Made by a program: the position numbers and the translations under genes. The notes beneath the pieces were generated by a model. It ran no database searches and was not told where the DNA came from. It was given only the letters and a program-made list of their open reading frames with translations. A stretch of DNA of 36,189 nucleotides from Balneolaceae bacterium (lineage in GTDB: Bacteria; Bacteroidota; Rhodothermia; Balneolales; Balneolaceae), in NCBI GenBank assembly GCA_007123715.1, contig SKKO01000315.1:1-36189 (forward strand), given 5' to 3'. How positions within the stretch are numbered: the stretch's first letter is position 1; every line of letters starts with the position of its first letter. Positions 16,358 to 24,855 of this stretch are shown here, in pieces.

Positions 16358-18595
16358 ATGAAAGCCCTGTATACCTTCATATTGATCTTTTGTTTAGTTT
16401 CTGTGGATGTACATAACAGTTTAGCCTCTCCTGAGGGAATCATCTCCGGCAGGGTACTGGATGCCCAAACTCGGAAACCTGTACCGGGAGCCCATGTTTA
16501 CCCGGAAGGCAGGGATAACGGCACGATTACCGATCATGACGGAAATTTCGTAATACATCTCTATCCCGGCCAAACCACACTGGTGATTAGTCATTTGGGT
16601 TTTCGTGTATATTTACTTGATCTTAATGATGTACATTTACAATCTCCTATCACTGTTTATCTCACTCCGGTGCCAATCCGGAGTGATGATATCATCATTA
16701 CTGCCGGAAGAATGCATATGCATAACCCGGGTGTATACAGCGATTCCAAAACCCGTGCTGTTGAAGACCATATGGGCAACATTCCAGGGCTCGATATGGT
16801 AACACGGGCAAACTTCGCAAAAGATCCCGTAATTCGCGGCTTGCGAGACAGCCGGGTGAATGTTCTCATCGACGGGATGCGCCTTACACCCGCCTGTGTT
16901 GACGGCATGGATCCTGCAACCGCATACGTGGAAGCGGATAATCTACAAGCCATCGAAATAAGCCGTGGCCAGGAAAATCAACTCTTATCTTCTACTGCTC
17001 CGGGCGGATCTGTCAATTTTGCCATGGCTCGGCCTGTATTGAACAGCGGCTTTCGCGGCAGTGCAGAAACGGGTTATCATACTGTAAGTAATCAGAGAAG
17101 TGTGCAATCAGCTTTTTCTTATGGTAAAAACAGCTGGGCCGTGCGAACTTCCGGAACATTCAGGGAGGCAGGAGATCTGAAACCCGGCAACGGTTCACGA
17201 ATTGCAGGTTCCGGTTTTACAAAAGGAAATGTTTATACCTCAATACTTTACAGTCCCAAAGAAAATCATGCGTTTAACCTGAGATATATCGGAGATTTTG
17301 CCGGTAAAATCGGTTATCCCATGCTGATTATGGATACCCGGCGGGCCGATGCACATATCACCGGGCTCGAGCATGCCTGGAAAAATTTAACCGGCAACAT
17401 ACACTCTATCACCACAAACCTGTACCTGAATAATGTGCGGCACTGGATGGATGACTACGACCGGGATGTTTCTCAGCGCGTAGTGATGCCAAATATGTTT
17501 ATGCCAATGTATGGTGAAACCACTACAGCAGGGTTAACCAGCCAAATGAGTGCAACATCAGGTAATCGGATCTTTAACCTTAAGCTGGAAATATTTTCGA
17601 TTGATGCATTTGCAGACATGCTGATGGAGCATGTCGATAGTTCCATTCGCGATATGTACCTTGTAAACCTTGGAAATGTGTCACAATATCACGGAGCTCT
17701 TTCTAAAAGCTTGCAGTATTTCTCCGTAAATGGATGGATTTTTGGCGCAAACGCACATGCTGAAATCGGCACCAACCGGATTCGCGAGCAGAGTGCAATC
17801 GCCACATACCGTGCAGAATATGCCGATAGTTCGAGCCTTGAACCAACCGATTTCGGCTATTCGGTTGGGCTATCTGCTGAAAAACAGGTCAATAACCGGG
17901 TACAATCCGGCATCCGGATATCTGACGGAAGACGCCTGCCCGGCCATCTCGAACGGTACGGTTACTACATCTACCAGCCTGTCGACGGATTTTTCTATAT
18001 TGGGAATCCTGCACTTAAACCTGAACGAAGCAGCCAGGCAGAAATATTTATCACCCTGGGAAGCGAACACTCCCGGTTCATCGGCAGTACATCATTATGG
18101 GTGAACTGGTTAAAGAACTATATCGCGGGCAGCCTGATTGACCAGCTTTTTAAGCGATATGATAATATGGGCATTGCCATACTCACAGGTTTTGAAACAG
18201 AGATGAGTGCCAGGATAAACAACCGGTGGAATTCTGCTGCTTCTGTATCGTATGTTTTTGGCCGGCACAATGAGCTGGATGAGCCCCTGCCAATGATGCC
18301 TCCATTAAAAGGATCGGTATCTATACAACGGGAATCAGAGCTTGTCTCATTTGAATCCCGCATTCGCTGGGCTTCTCCGCAAAACCGTATTGCAAAACAG
18401 AACAGCCTGGAAAACCAGACCGGGGGATACATCTTGTGGGATATCTATACAAGAATAAACCTTTCACAAAACCTTGTACTTCAGGTTGGCGCAGAAAACC
18501 TACTGAACACCTTTTTTACAGATCACCTCAGCGTAAACAATATGCCCGGCGCCGGCAGAAATTTTCACGGATCGCTGCGGGTTTTAATCAATTAA
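16358..18595 (+). CDS. TonB-dependent receptor, OprC-like (putative copper)
   Basis: A 745-residue outer-membrane receptor. The signal peptide (MKALYTFILIFCLVSVDVHN) is followed by a CarboxypepD_reg-like domain (about 26-105, starting GIISGRVLDAQTRKPVPGAH), a plug (about 128-225, with DPVIRGLRDSRVNVLIDGMR) and a 22-strand barrel ending GRNFHGSLRVLIN with a terminal aromatic-poor strand. In the plug the sequence C180-VDG-M184 within ACVDGMDPATAY aligns with the CxxxM copper site of OprC/NosA-type receptors, which read CPNRMDPP. Other Met clusters (MPNMFMPMYG) face the same theme. It is preceded by the Met/His-rich lipoprotein. Copper import is the best reading, though iron or a metallophore cannot be excluded from the sequence alone. 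Confidence 0.85.
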   Translation: MKALYTFILIFCLVSVDVHNSLASPEGIISGRVLDAQTRKPVPGAHVYPEGRDNGTITDHDGNFVIHLYPGQTTLVISHLGFRVYLLDLNDVHLQSPITVYLTPVPIRSDDIIITAGRMHMHNPGVYSDSKTRAVEDHMGNIPGLDMVTRANFAKDPVIRGLRDSRVNVLIDGMRLTPACVDGMDPATAYVEADNLQAIEISRGQENQLLSSTAPGGSVNFAMARPVLNSGFRGSAETGYHTVSNQRSVQSAFSYGKNSWAVRTSGTFREAGDLKPGNGSRIAGSGFTKGNVYTSILYSPKENHAFNLRYIGDFAGKIGYPMLIMDTRRADAHITGLEHAWKNLTGNIHSITTNLYLNNVRHWMDDYDRDVSQRVVMPNMFMPMYGETTTAGLTSQMSATSGNRIFNLKLEIFSIDAFADMLMEHVDSSIRDMYLVNLGNVSQYHGALSKSLQYFSVNGWIFGANAHAEIGTNRIREQSAIATYRAEYADSSSLEPTDFGYSVGLSAEKQVNNRVQSGIRISDGRRLPGHLERYGYYIYQPVDGFFYIGNPALKPERSSQAEIFITLGSEHSRFIGSTSLWVNWLKNYIAGSLIDQLFKRYDNMGIAILTGFETEMSARINNRWNSAASVSYVFGRHNELDEPLPMMPPLKGSVSIQRESELVSFESRIRWASPQNRIAKQNSLENQTGGYILWDIYTRINLSQNLVLQVGAENLLNTFFTDHLSVNNMPGAGRNFHGSLRVLIN

Positions 18596-18666
18596 ACTGT
18601 ATTGATCCGATTATTCTTACATTGATAAAGAAAGACTGTTTATAAAAAATAAATTAACAGGAACTG

Positions 18667-18921
18667 GTGATGAAAATAAAAAAAAACCTGGCAATCAGTG
18701 ATACCGGATTTGTATTCGACCCATCTACCGGTGATTCCTATACTCTGAATCCCATTGGACTCGAGATTATTCAACTTTTAAAAAACAACCTATCTCTGGA
18801 GGAAATCACAGAACACATGACAAGGGAATATGACGTAGATTCAAACACCTTCGAGCGATACTTTTACGATTTTACAGGAATGCTGAAACAGATGCAATTA
18901 GTAATACCGGATGAAGCATAA
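18667..18921 (+). CDS. PqqD family (RRE-fold) protein
   Basis: An 84-residue protein with the PqqD/RRE fold pattern: a short strand region, then NPIGLEIIQLLKNNLSLEEI (the conserved N-P-x-G-x-x-I-x-x-L-L helix at about 30-50) and EYDVDSNTFERYFYDFTGML leading to the hydrophobic end. PqqD-like domains bind leader peptides in RiPP pathways, and others partner with ATP-grasp or radical SAM enzymes. An AGGA ribosome-binding site lies 8 bases before the ATG. The gene overlaps the following ATP-grasp gene by 11 bases, which argues for functional coupling. I see no separate short leader-type ORF beside it. The role as peptide or carrier recognition subunit is inferred. Confidence 0.8.
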   Translation: MMKIKKNLAISDTGFVFDPSTGDSYTLNPIGLEIIQLLKNNLSLEEITEHMTREYDVDSNTFERYFYDFTGMLKQMQLVIPDEA

Positions 18922-19963
18922 ACAGTTAAATATTGCCATTTCGGGATTGAATAATGTAGACAGCCCGGGACCCGGGATTCCGGTCATCAGGGGAATTCGT
19001 GAATCAGGGAATTTTACTTCCAGAATAATCGGCCTCGCGTACGAAAACCTTGAACCCGGTGCGTATATGCATGAGTTTGTCGACAAAACCTATAAGGTCC
19101 CCTATCCTTCAGAGGGTGTGGATTCTCTGATGCAACGAATTCAGTATATTCATGAACGTGAAAAGATTGATGTTTTAATTCCGAATTTCGACTCGGAAAT
19201 TTTTGTATTCATCAAACTGGCTGATAAACTGAAGCAAATGGGAATCCATACGTTTTTACCCACCCTTGAGCAGTTTGAGGAGCGTCATAAAAGCAATCTG
19301 AACACTTTCGGAAAAACACATGGCATAAAGGTTCCGGAAAACATATCCGTTACCTCTCTTGAGGAGATAGAGCAGCTCAGGCAAAAAGATAAAATTGAGT
19401 TCCCGGTGGTTGTAAAGGGAAAATTTTATGATGCATATGTTGCCAAAAACCCGGAACAGGCCGCCATGTACTTTGCCAAAATCAGTGCACAGTGGGGTTT
19501 ACCGGTTGTTATTCAGGAATTTATCAGGGGAACAGAAGTAAATATTGTGGCTTTGGGCGATGGTGAAGGCAGAACAATCGGAGCTGTTTCCATGCGAAAA
19601 CAATACATCACAGATAAAGGCAAAGCGTGGGGTGGTATTACGCTGGATGACCCTTCCATGCTGGAATATGCCCGTAAACTGATTCACTCTACCCGATGGC
19701 GGGGCGGAATGGAACTGGAACTTATCCGTACTGCCGACCACGCCCTTTACCTGATAGAAATTAATCCAAGGCTGCCGGCATGGGTCTATCTTGCCGTTGC
19801 AGCGGGACAAAACCTGCCCGCTGCCATGGTTCAGCTGGCGATTGGAGAAAAAATAGAACCTTTTGAATTTTATGAAGTTGGTAAAATGTTTATACGTTAT
19901 TCATTTGACATGATCTGTGATTTAAGTGAATTTCAAAACCTATCCACACTGGGAGAACTTTAA
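18911..19963 (+). CDS. ATP-grasp ligase (CarB-like)
   Basis: A 350-residue ATP-grasp enzyme. Residues about 1-110 form a preATP-grasp Rossmann-like domain (IAISGLNNVDSPGPGIPVIR and VLIPNFDSEIF). The ATP-grasp core has FPVVVKGK at 165-171 and QEFIRGTEVN at 202-211. The Mg-binding end is GGMELELIR at 265-273 and LIEINPRLPAWVYLAVAAGQ, with Glu283 and Asn285 as ligands. It resembles the carbamoyl-phosphate synthetase ATP-grasp group rather than D-Ala-D-Ala ligase. Members form acyl-phosphates and then amide or thioester bonds. It starts within the PqqD gene and is 17 bases ahead of the decarboxylase. The acceptor and donor are unknown; I infer a peptide-bond or amide ligase for a small product. 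Confidence 0.85.
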   Translation: MKHKQLNIAISGLNNVDSPGPGIPVIRGIRESGNFTSRIIGLAYENLEPGAYMHEFVDKTYKVPYPSEGVDSLMQRIQYIHEREKIDVLIPNFDSEIFVFIKLADKLKQMGIHTFLPTLEQFEERHKSNLNTFGKTHGIKVPENISVTSLEEIEQLRQKDKIEFPVVVKGKFYDAYVAKNPEQAAMYFAKISAQWGLPVVIQEFIRGTEVNIVALGDGEGRTIGAVSMRKQYITDKGKAWGGITLDDPSMLEYARKLIHSTRWRGGMELELIRTADHALYLIEINPRLPAWVYLAVAAGQNLPAAMVQLAIGEKIEPFEFYEVGKMFIRYSFDMICDLSEFQNLSTLGEL

Positions 19964-19980
19964 CACATCCGAAAAGTCTT

Positions 19981-21333
19981 ATGGGAAAAAAACCTTTTGA
20001 ACGCCCGGTCATTACAAAAATAAATGCGGGGATGCCTGCTAAATTTGGCCTTCAGATTCGGCATGACCCTATAACGGACATTGACGGAGTTCCCCTGCAG
20101 TCACTGATGGATCAGTACGGTTCTCCATTGTTTGTCTATTCAGAAAAAACCATCCGGCAAACGTATATAGAAGCATACCGTGCATTCTCATCACGCTATC
20201 CCAATGTGTTGCTTGCATGGTCTTATAAAACGAATTATATCAATGCTATATGCAATATTTTCCATCAGGAAGGAGCATGGGCAGAGGTTGTCTCGGGATT
20301 TGAGTACAGAAAAGCACTGAAAAATGGGGTGAATGGCGGGCACATTATCTTTAACGGGCCATATAAGTCGACTGATGATTTGATTCTGGCGATAAATAAT
20401 GAATCTCTCATTCACATCGATCATTTTGATGAGCTTTATGATATCATAGAAATCAGTAAATCAATGGAGAAAAAGCCGAAAGTGGCTGTCAGAGTGAATA
20501 TGGATATTGGTATTTATCCGGCATGGGACCGGTTTGGCTTTAATTATGAAAACGGAGAAGCCTGGGATGCCCTGAATCGCATCATGCACTACGAAAACCT
20601 TGAACTGGTTGGCCTGCACACCCACATCGGCACCTACATTATGAGCACAGCCCCGTACAAAGTTGCATCTAAAAAAATGGCGGATCTGGCGATCGGGCTG
20701 GCCCGTAAGTTCAACCATCACATTCAGTACATCGATATGGGCGGAGGTTTTGCATCAAAAAACACGCTGAAAGGCGGCTACTATCCGGGCAGCGACACCA
20801 CTCCATCATTCGACGATTATGCAGAAGCAATCATATCTGAACTGATGAAAGCCGAATTTGCACCGGACCATCTGCCCATGCTGATTCTTGAAACCGGCCG
20901 GGCATTAATCGATGACGCAGGCTATCTGGCAGGAACTGTAATTGCCAACAAACGCCTTGCAGACGGTCAGCGGGCTAGCATTCTGGATGCGGGTGTAAAT
21001 CTACTGTTTACATCTTTCTGGTACGATCATGATATAAGACCCGGAAAAGACGTCTCAGATCAAACCGAAGAGACTGCAATTTTTGGTCCGTTGTGCATGA
21101 ATATAGATGTCATCAGAAAAAGTACGGCCTTTCCGCTGCTAAAAAAGGGAGATCCATTCGTCATCAAAAGAGTCGGGGCATACAATAATACTCAATGGCT
21201 GCAATTCATTACCATGCGGCCCAATGTTGTATTGATAGATTTGAAAGGGAAAGTGCATATCATCAGGGAAAAAGAAACCCTGGAAACGTTAAATCAGCAT
21301 GAATATACACCTGATCATCTTCAGGTTATTTAA
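19981..21333 (+). CDS. Fold-type III PLP-dependent decarboxylase, LysA/Orn-DAP family
   Basis: A 450-residue alanine-racemase-fold decarboxylase like diaminopimelate decarboxylase. Lys83 in AWSYKTNYINAI is the PLP-binding lysine, followed by VVSGFEYRKAL, HTHIG at 213-217, GGG at 254-256 and ETGR at 304-307. The Cys of the second active-site motif is in FGPLCMNIDVI (C372), where the standard DAP decarboxylase motif is GPxCESxD; the Glu that contacts the distal part of DAP is replaced by Asn, and Tyr401 is present in VGAYNNTQW. This points to a substrate other than meso-DAP. Within the operon it follows the ATP-grasp by 17 bases. It is probably a tailoring enzyme that removes a carboxylate from an amino-acid-derived product, rather than the housekeeping lysA. 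Confidence 0.85.
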   Translation: MGKKPFERPVITKINAGMPAKFGLQIRHDPITDIDGVPLQSLMDQYGSPLFVYSEKTIRQTYIEAYRAFSSRYPNVLLAWSYKTNYINAICNIFHQEGAWAEVVSGFEYRKALKNGVNGGHIIFNGPYKSTDDLILAINNESLIHIDHFDELYDIIEISKSMEKKPKVAVRVNMDIGIYPAWDRFGFNYENGEAWDALNRIMHYENLELVGLHTHIGTYIMSTAPYKVASKKMADLAIGLARKFNHHIQYIDMGGGFASKNTLKGGYYPGSDTTPSFDDYAEAIISELMKAEFAPDHLPMLILETGRALIDDAGYLAGTVIANKRLADGQRASILDAGVNLLFTSFWYDHDIRPGKDVSDQTEETAIFGPLCMNIDVIRKSTAFPLLKKGDPFVIKRVGAYNNTQWLQFITMRPNVVLIDLKGKVHIIREKETLETLNQHEYTPDHLQVI

Positions 21334-21355
21334 AGAATAAATACCACAGGCGGGT

Positions 21356-23539
21356 ATGTTACATAAAATTGACTGGTTTTGGAAAGGGTTTTTAAACAGC
21401 TATACGCAAATTTTCTTCTCGGATAATAAGCTGTTTGCCGCCCTGCTTATTCCCGTAACATTCATCGATTTTTATGCCGGCCTGTTTGGGTTAACTTCTG
21501 TTCTCTTCACCAATATTATCGGTTACTTTATCGGTTTTGATACCCAAAAAATTCAGAAAGGGTATTACGGATTTAACTCCCTTCTGGTGGGGCTTGGGCT
21601 TGGCATCTACTATGAACCGGGATTGGTACTGTTCATTCTGGTTCTGATTGCAGCCATTTTTACACTCTTTATCTCGGTAACCATAGAAGGAGTGATCGGA
21701 AAATATTACTTGCCGCATCTCAGTCTTCCCTTCGTCTTTGCGCTTTGGCTTCTGATGCTTTCATCCCGTGAATTTTACGCTCTGAGCCTGAATGAGAGGT
21801 GGATATATACACTTAATGATCTTTATATCATTGGCGGGCCCTCTTTGGTTTCTGTTTACGAATGGTGGAATCAATTACTGATCCCCTCACCGCTCAGATC
21901 TTATTTTCTTTCTCTTGGAGCCATTCTATTTCAGTTCAGTGTATTATCGGGAATCATCATCGCTATTGGCCTGCTGATCTATTCAAGAATTGCCTTTACA
22001 CTCTCTCTGATCGGTTTTTTTGGTGCCTGGCTTTTCTATTGGCTAATCGGTGCCGAAATATCTGAAGTCGGTTACAGCTATATAGGATTCAACTACATAC
22101 TGACGGCGATCGCTCTTGGCGGATTTTTCATTATTCCGAACATACAATCCTATATCTGGGTAATTGTAGTTGTTCCTATGGTTGCCATTGTCACGATCAG
22201 TATGGATTCTTTTCTCTCCTTTTTTCAGTTACCGGTATATGCCCTCCCGTTTAATATTACCGTGCTGATTTTCCTTTACATATTGCAATTCAGGGTAAAC
22301 AATAAGTCAAAGCTCTACACCTGGTTTGTCCAGAGAAATTCACCGGAGCGTAATCTCTACTCCTTTTTAAACTATCGCGAACGGTTTGCAGTATACTCTG
22401 AGATACCTGTGGCACTTCCATTCTTTGGGGAGTGGGTGGTTACACAGGCACATAACGGAGAATACACCCATAAAGGCGAATGGAAACACGCCTGGGATTT
22501 TGAAATGACCGATGAGGATGGAAAGACTTTCAAAAATAATGGAGATTTCCCCGATGATTATTACTGTTTCAATAAACCTGTTACCGTTCCGGCTGAAGGG
22601 ATCGTGGAAGAGGTAATTGATAATATCGACGACAATTTGATCGGCAAGAGAAACCTCGCTCAAAATTGGGGCAATACTGTAGTGATCAGGCATCTGGATA
22701 ATTTATATACAAAGCTTAGCCATCTGAAAAAAGGTTCTGTAAAAGTGAGCCGCGGTGACCGCGTACGAACCGGGGATGTTATGGGCCTTTGTGGAAATTC
22801 AGGTAATTCACCGTATCCGCATCTTCATTTTCAACTGCAAACCACTCCTCATATCGGGTCAAAAACACTGGAATACCCAATCACAAATTACAACCTTAAA
22901 AAAAACAGCGGGAAAAAACTGATAGAAACGGGCATACCCGGCAAAGAAGATCGCGTATCAAATGTTCAGATTAATACGTCTTTAAAAAATGCTTTTAACC
23001 TGGTACCCGGCAGATTAATGGAGTTTGATGTAGAAGGATTAAAAACACGAAAAGTGAAATGGGAGGTGAAAATAGATAATCACCTGAACCGGTACATCGA
23101 ATGCATTCAAACGGGATCAAAAGCATTTTTTAAACATGAATCGGCTATGCTTCACTTTCTGCATTTTGAGGGTGAGCGTACTTCACTTCTCTATTATTTC
23201 TATTTGTCAGCCTATAAAATCAGTTTTGGGTTCGAAAATGGCCTTATTTTAGAAGACAGTTATCCGGTTAATCAGATATTCAATCCCGTTAAAATTTTTC
23301 TCCATGATTTCACCGCCCCTTTCTTTCAGTATCTTGAAGGAAATGTTGAAATCAGATACCCGGGAAAAAACCACCATTTTGAAATATCTGATATTCAGTT
23401 AGATGGCACGATCAAAAAGAAACTTTTCGGACGTACAATCTCTCAGATGTCTTTCCTTTTCCGGCTGAATAATGACGGACTGCATGACTTCCATTTTTCC
23501 GGAAATAACCATCAGATTAAAGCCCGATGCGAAAAGTAA
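21356..23539 (+). CDS. Urea transporter / M23 peptidase fusion
   Basis: A 727-residue protein combining a membrane transporter and an extracytoplasmic peptidase. Residues about 20-310 are a urea transporter (UT) domain with the two-fold repeat: YGFNSLLVGLGLG at 71-83 and YIGFNYILTAIALGG at 242-256, and the paired LSLPFVFALW and YALPFNITVL segments. Residues about 360-510 are an M23/LytM-type zinc endopeptidase: HKGEWKHAWDFEM with Asp381, SHL with His456, GDRVRTGDVMGLCGNSGNS, and the H489-L-H491 motif. The remaining 210 residues are beta-rich and unassigned. UT domains move urea or small amides through the inner membrane; the peptidase should then lie outside. The gene follows the decarboxylase by 22 bases and overlaps the next by 13. 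Confidence 0.85.
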   Translation: MLHKIDWFWKGFLNSYTQIFFSDNKLFAALLIPVTFIDFYAGLFGLTSVLFTNIIGYFIGFDTQKIQKGYYGFNSLLVGLGLGIYYEPGLVLFILVLIAAIFTLFISVTIEGVIGKYYLPHLSLPFVFALWLLMLSSREFYALSLNERWIYTLNDLYIIGGPSLVSVYEWWNQLLIPSPLRSYFLSLGAILFQFSVLSGIIIAIGLLIYSRIAFTLSLIGFFGAWLFYWLIGAEISEVGYSYIGFNYILTAIALGGFFIIPNIQSYIWVIVVVPMVAIVTISMDSFLSFFQLPVYALPFNITVLIFLYILQFRVNNKSKLYTWFVQRNSPERNLYSFLNYRERFAVYSEIPVALPFFGEWVVTQAHNGEYTHKGEWKHAWDFEMTDEDGKTFKNNGDFPDDYYCFNKPVTVPAEGIVEEVIDNIDDNLIGKRNLAQNWGNTVVIRHLDNLYTKLSHLKKGSVKVSRGDRVRTGDVMGLCGNSGNSPYPHLHFQLQTTPHIGSKTLEYPITNYNLKKNSGKKLIETGIPGKEDRVSNVQINTSLKNAFNLVPGRLMEFDVEGLKTRKVKWEVKIDNHLNRYIECIQTGSKAFFKHESAMLHFLHFEGERTSLLYYFYLSAYKISFGFENGLILEDSYPVNQIFNPVKIFLHDFTAPFFQYLEGNVEIRYPGKNHHFEISDIQLDGTIKKKLFGRTISQMSFLFRLNNDGLHDFHFSGNNHQIKARCEK

Positions 23540-24855
23540 TCATCATCTCCATATTTCTGCTTTCGGTTTGCAAAACCGGTTATGGCCAGGCGCAACTAAC
23601 CACTTCGTCAGTGAATGCGATCACTTACCAGCAATGGGCGAATCAGGACTGGGAAGCGCTCATAGAATCAGGCAATAGCGCTCTGGCTGCGGGTATTGAT
23701 TTCTATTACCTCAGATACCGGTTGGGCATTGCCTGGTACGAAAAAAAGAACTTCCACAAAGCAGGTATGCATTTCAATAAAGCCTATCAATTGAACTCCG
23801 GTGATGACCTGTTAAGAGAATATCTCTACTATTCGTACGTCTTCTCAGGCAGAGAATACGAAGCCTCCTTTTTGGATCACGGCTTTACAAGCGGTTTTAA
23901 GAACAGGCTAAACCTTCAAAACAACCGTTCTGTAAAACAGGCCTATATTGCCTATTCATATCAGCCGGGAGCATCCTCGTCAGAAATATCACGATTTGAT
24001 TTTACCTCTGTACCTGAGGGCTATCAAACCATTTCAACGGGATACCATCTGCTCAATATCGGGCTTGAGCACCGGGTGGGTTCACGCGTATGGCTGCATC
24101 ATACCTTCAGGCATATCCAAAAAAATTACTATCTGTATAATAATATCACTGATTCCGGTATCCGGAACCCAAACGATTATATTTATCTGAACCAGTATTA
24201 TCTCGGCGCCACAACACTCATCAAGCCCGGCCTGGATGTCCGTTTTGGTTTCCATTATATCCATCTGCTGAATTATGAAACAACCATTACTTCACCTCCC
24301 CGTCCAAGAACCATACGCACGTCTGTAACCGGTTACGACCTGGCGGGGTTTCTGTCTGTATATCACCGGTTCAATTATGCTTCGGCCGGGCTTTCGACCT
24401 CCATTGCTAACCTGAATAATGCAACACAATACCAGCAAAATGCCATCATTTCACTTTTTCCATTCGGCAATCTCAATTTCTACACCACCTCTGTGATTTC
24501 ATATCAGTCAGAAAAAAAAGTGAGTGGCCAATGGCGCAACCAGTTTATTCTGAACCAAAAACTTGGCCTTAAACTCACCGGACGGATATGGGCTGAAGCT
24601 GATGCAACATTTGGTGATGTTCTGAACGTAGTATCAAATGACGGAAGTGTAATATATAACGATCCGGACGTTACCAGAATAAGTTATGGTCTTCGTCTTC
24701 ACACAATACTGTCCAGATCTTTAACCATGCTTCTGGACTACCGTCATTTAGAGAAAGAGAGTAACTTTGTTTTGTCACAAATCAGCACTCAGCTACCGGA
24801 AAGTATCCCCTATAACACCTTTTCATTTTCAGTAACACTCTTATGGAATATTTAA
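23527..24855 (+). CDS. TPR-containing outer-membrane beta-barrel protein
   Basis: A 442-residue exported protein. It starts with a signal peptide (MRKVIIISIFLLSVCKTGYG) and has two or three TPR-like helical repeats at about 40-125 (YLRYRLGIAWYEKKNFHKAG, then LLREYLYYSYVFSGREYEAS). From about residue 140 onward are alternating amphipathic strands of an outer-membrane barrel (GYHLLNIGLEHRVGSRVWLH and so on) ending in FSFSVTLLWNI. The layout is like YaiO-type barrels with N-terminal TPRs, used in surface export. The start codon overlaps the end of the transporter-peptidase gene by 13 bases and the stop overlaps the next TPR gene by 13 bases. Role in export of the operon product is inferred. Confidence 0.75.
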   Translation: MRKVIIISIFLLSVCKTGYGQAQLTTSSVNAITYQQWANQDWEALIESGNSALAAGIDFYYLRYRLGIAWYEKKNFHKAGMHFNKAYQLNSGDDLLREYLYYSYVFSGREYEASFLDHGFTSGFKNRLNLQNNRSVKQAYIAYSYQPGASSSEISRFDFTSVPEGYQTISTGYHLLNIGLEHRVGSRVWLHHTFRHIQKNYYLYNNITDSGIRNPNDYIYLNQYYLGATTLIKPGLDVRFGFHYIHLLNYETTITSPPRPRTIRTSVTGYDLAGFLSVYHRFNYASAGLSTSIANLNNATQYQQNAIISLFPFGNLNFYTTSVISYQSEKKVSGQWRNQFILNQKLGLKLTGRIWAEADATFGDVLNVVSNDGSVIYNDPDVTRISYGLRLHTILSRSLTMLLDYRHLEKESNFVLSQISTQLPESIPYNTFSFSVTLLWNI

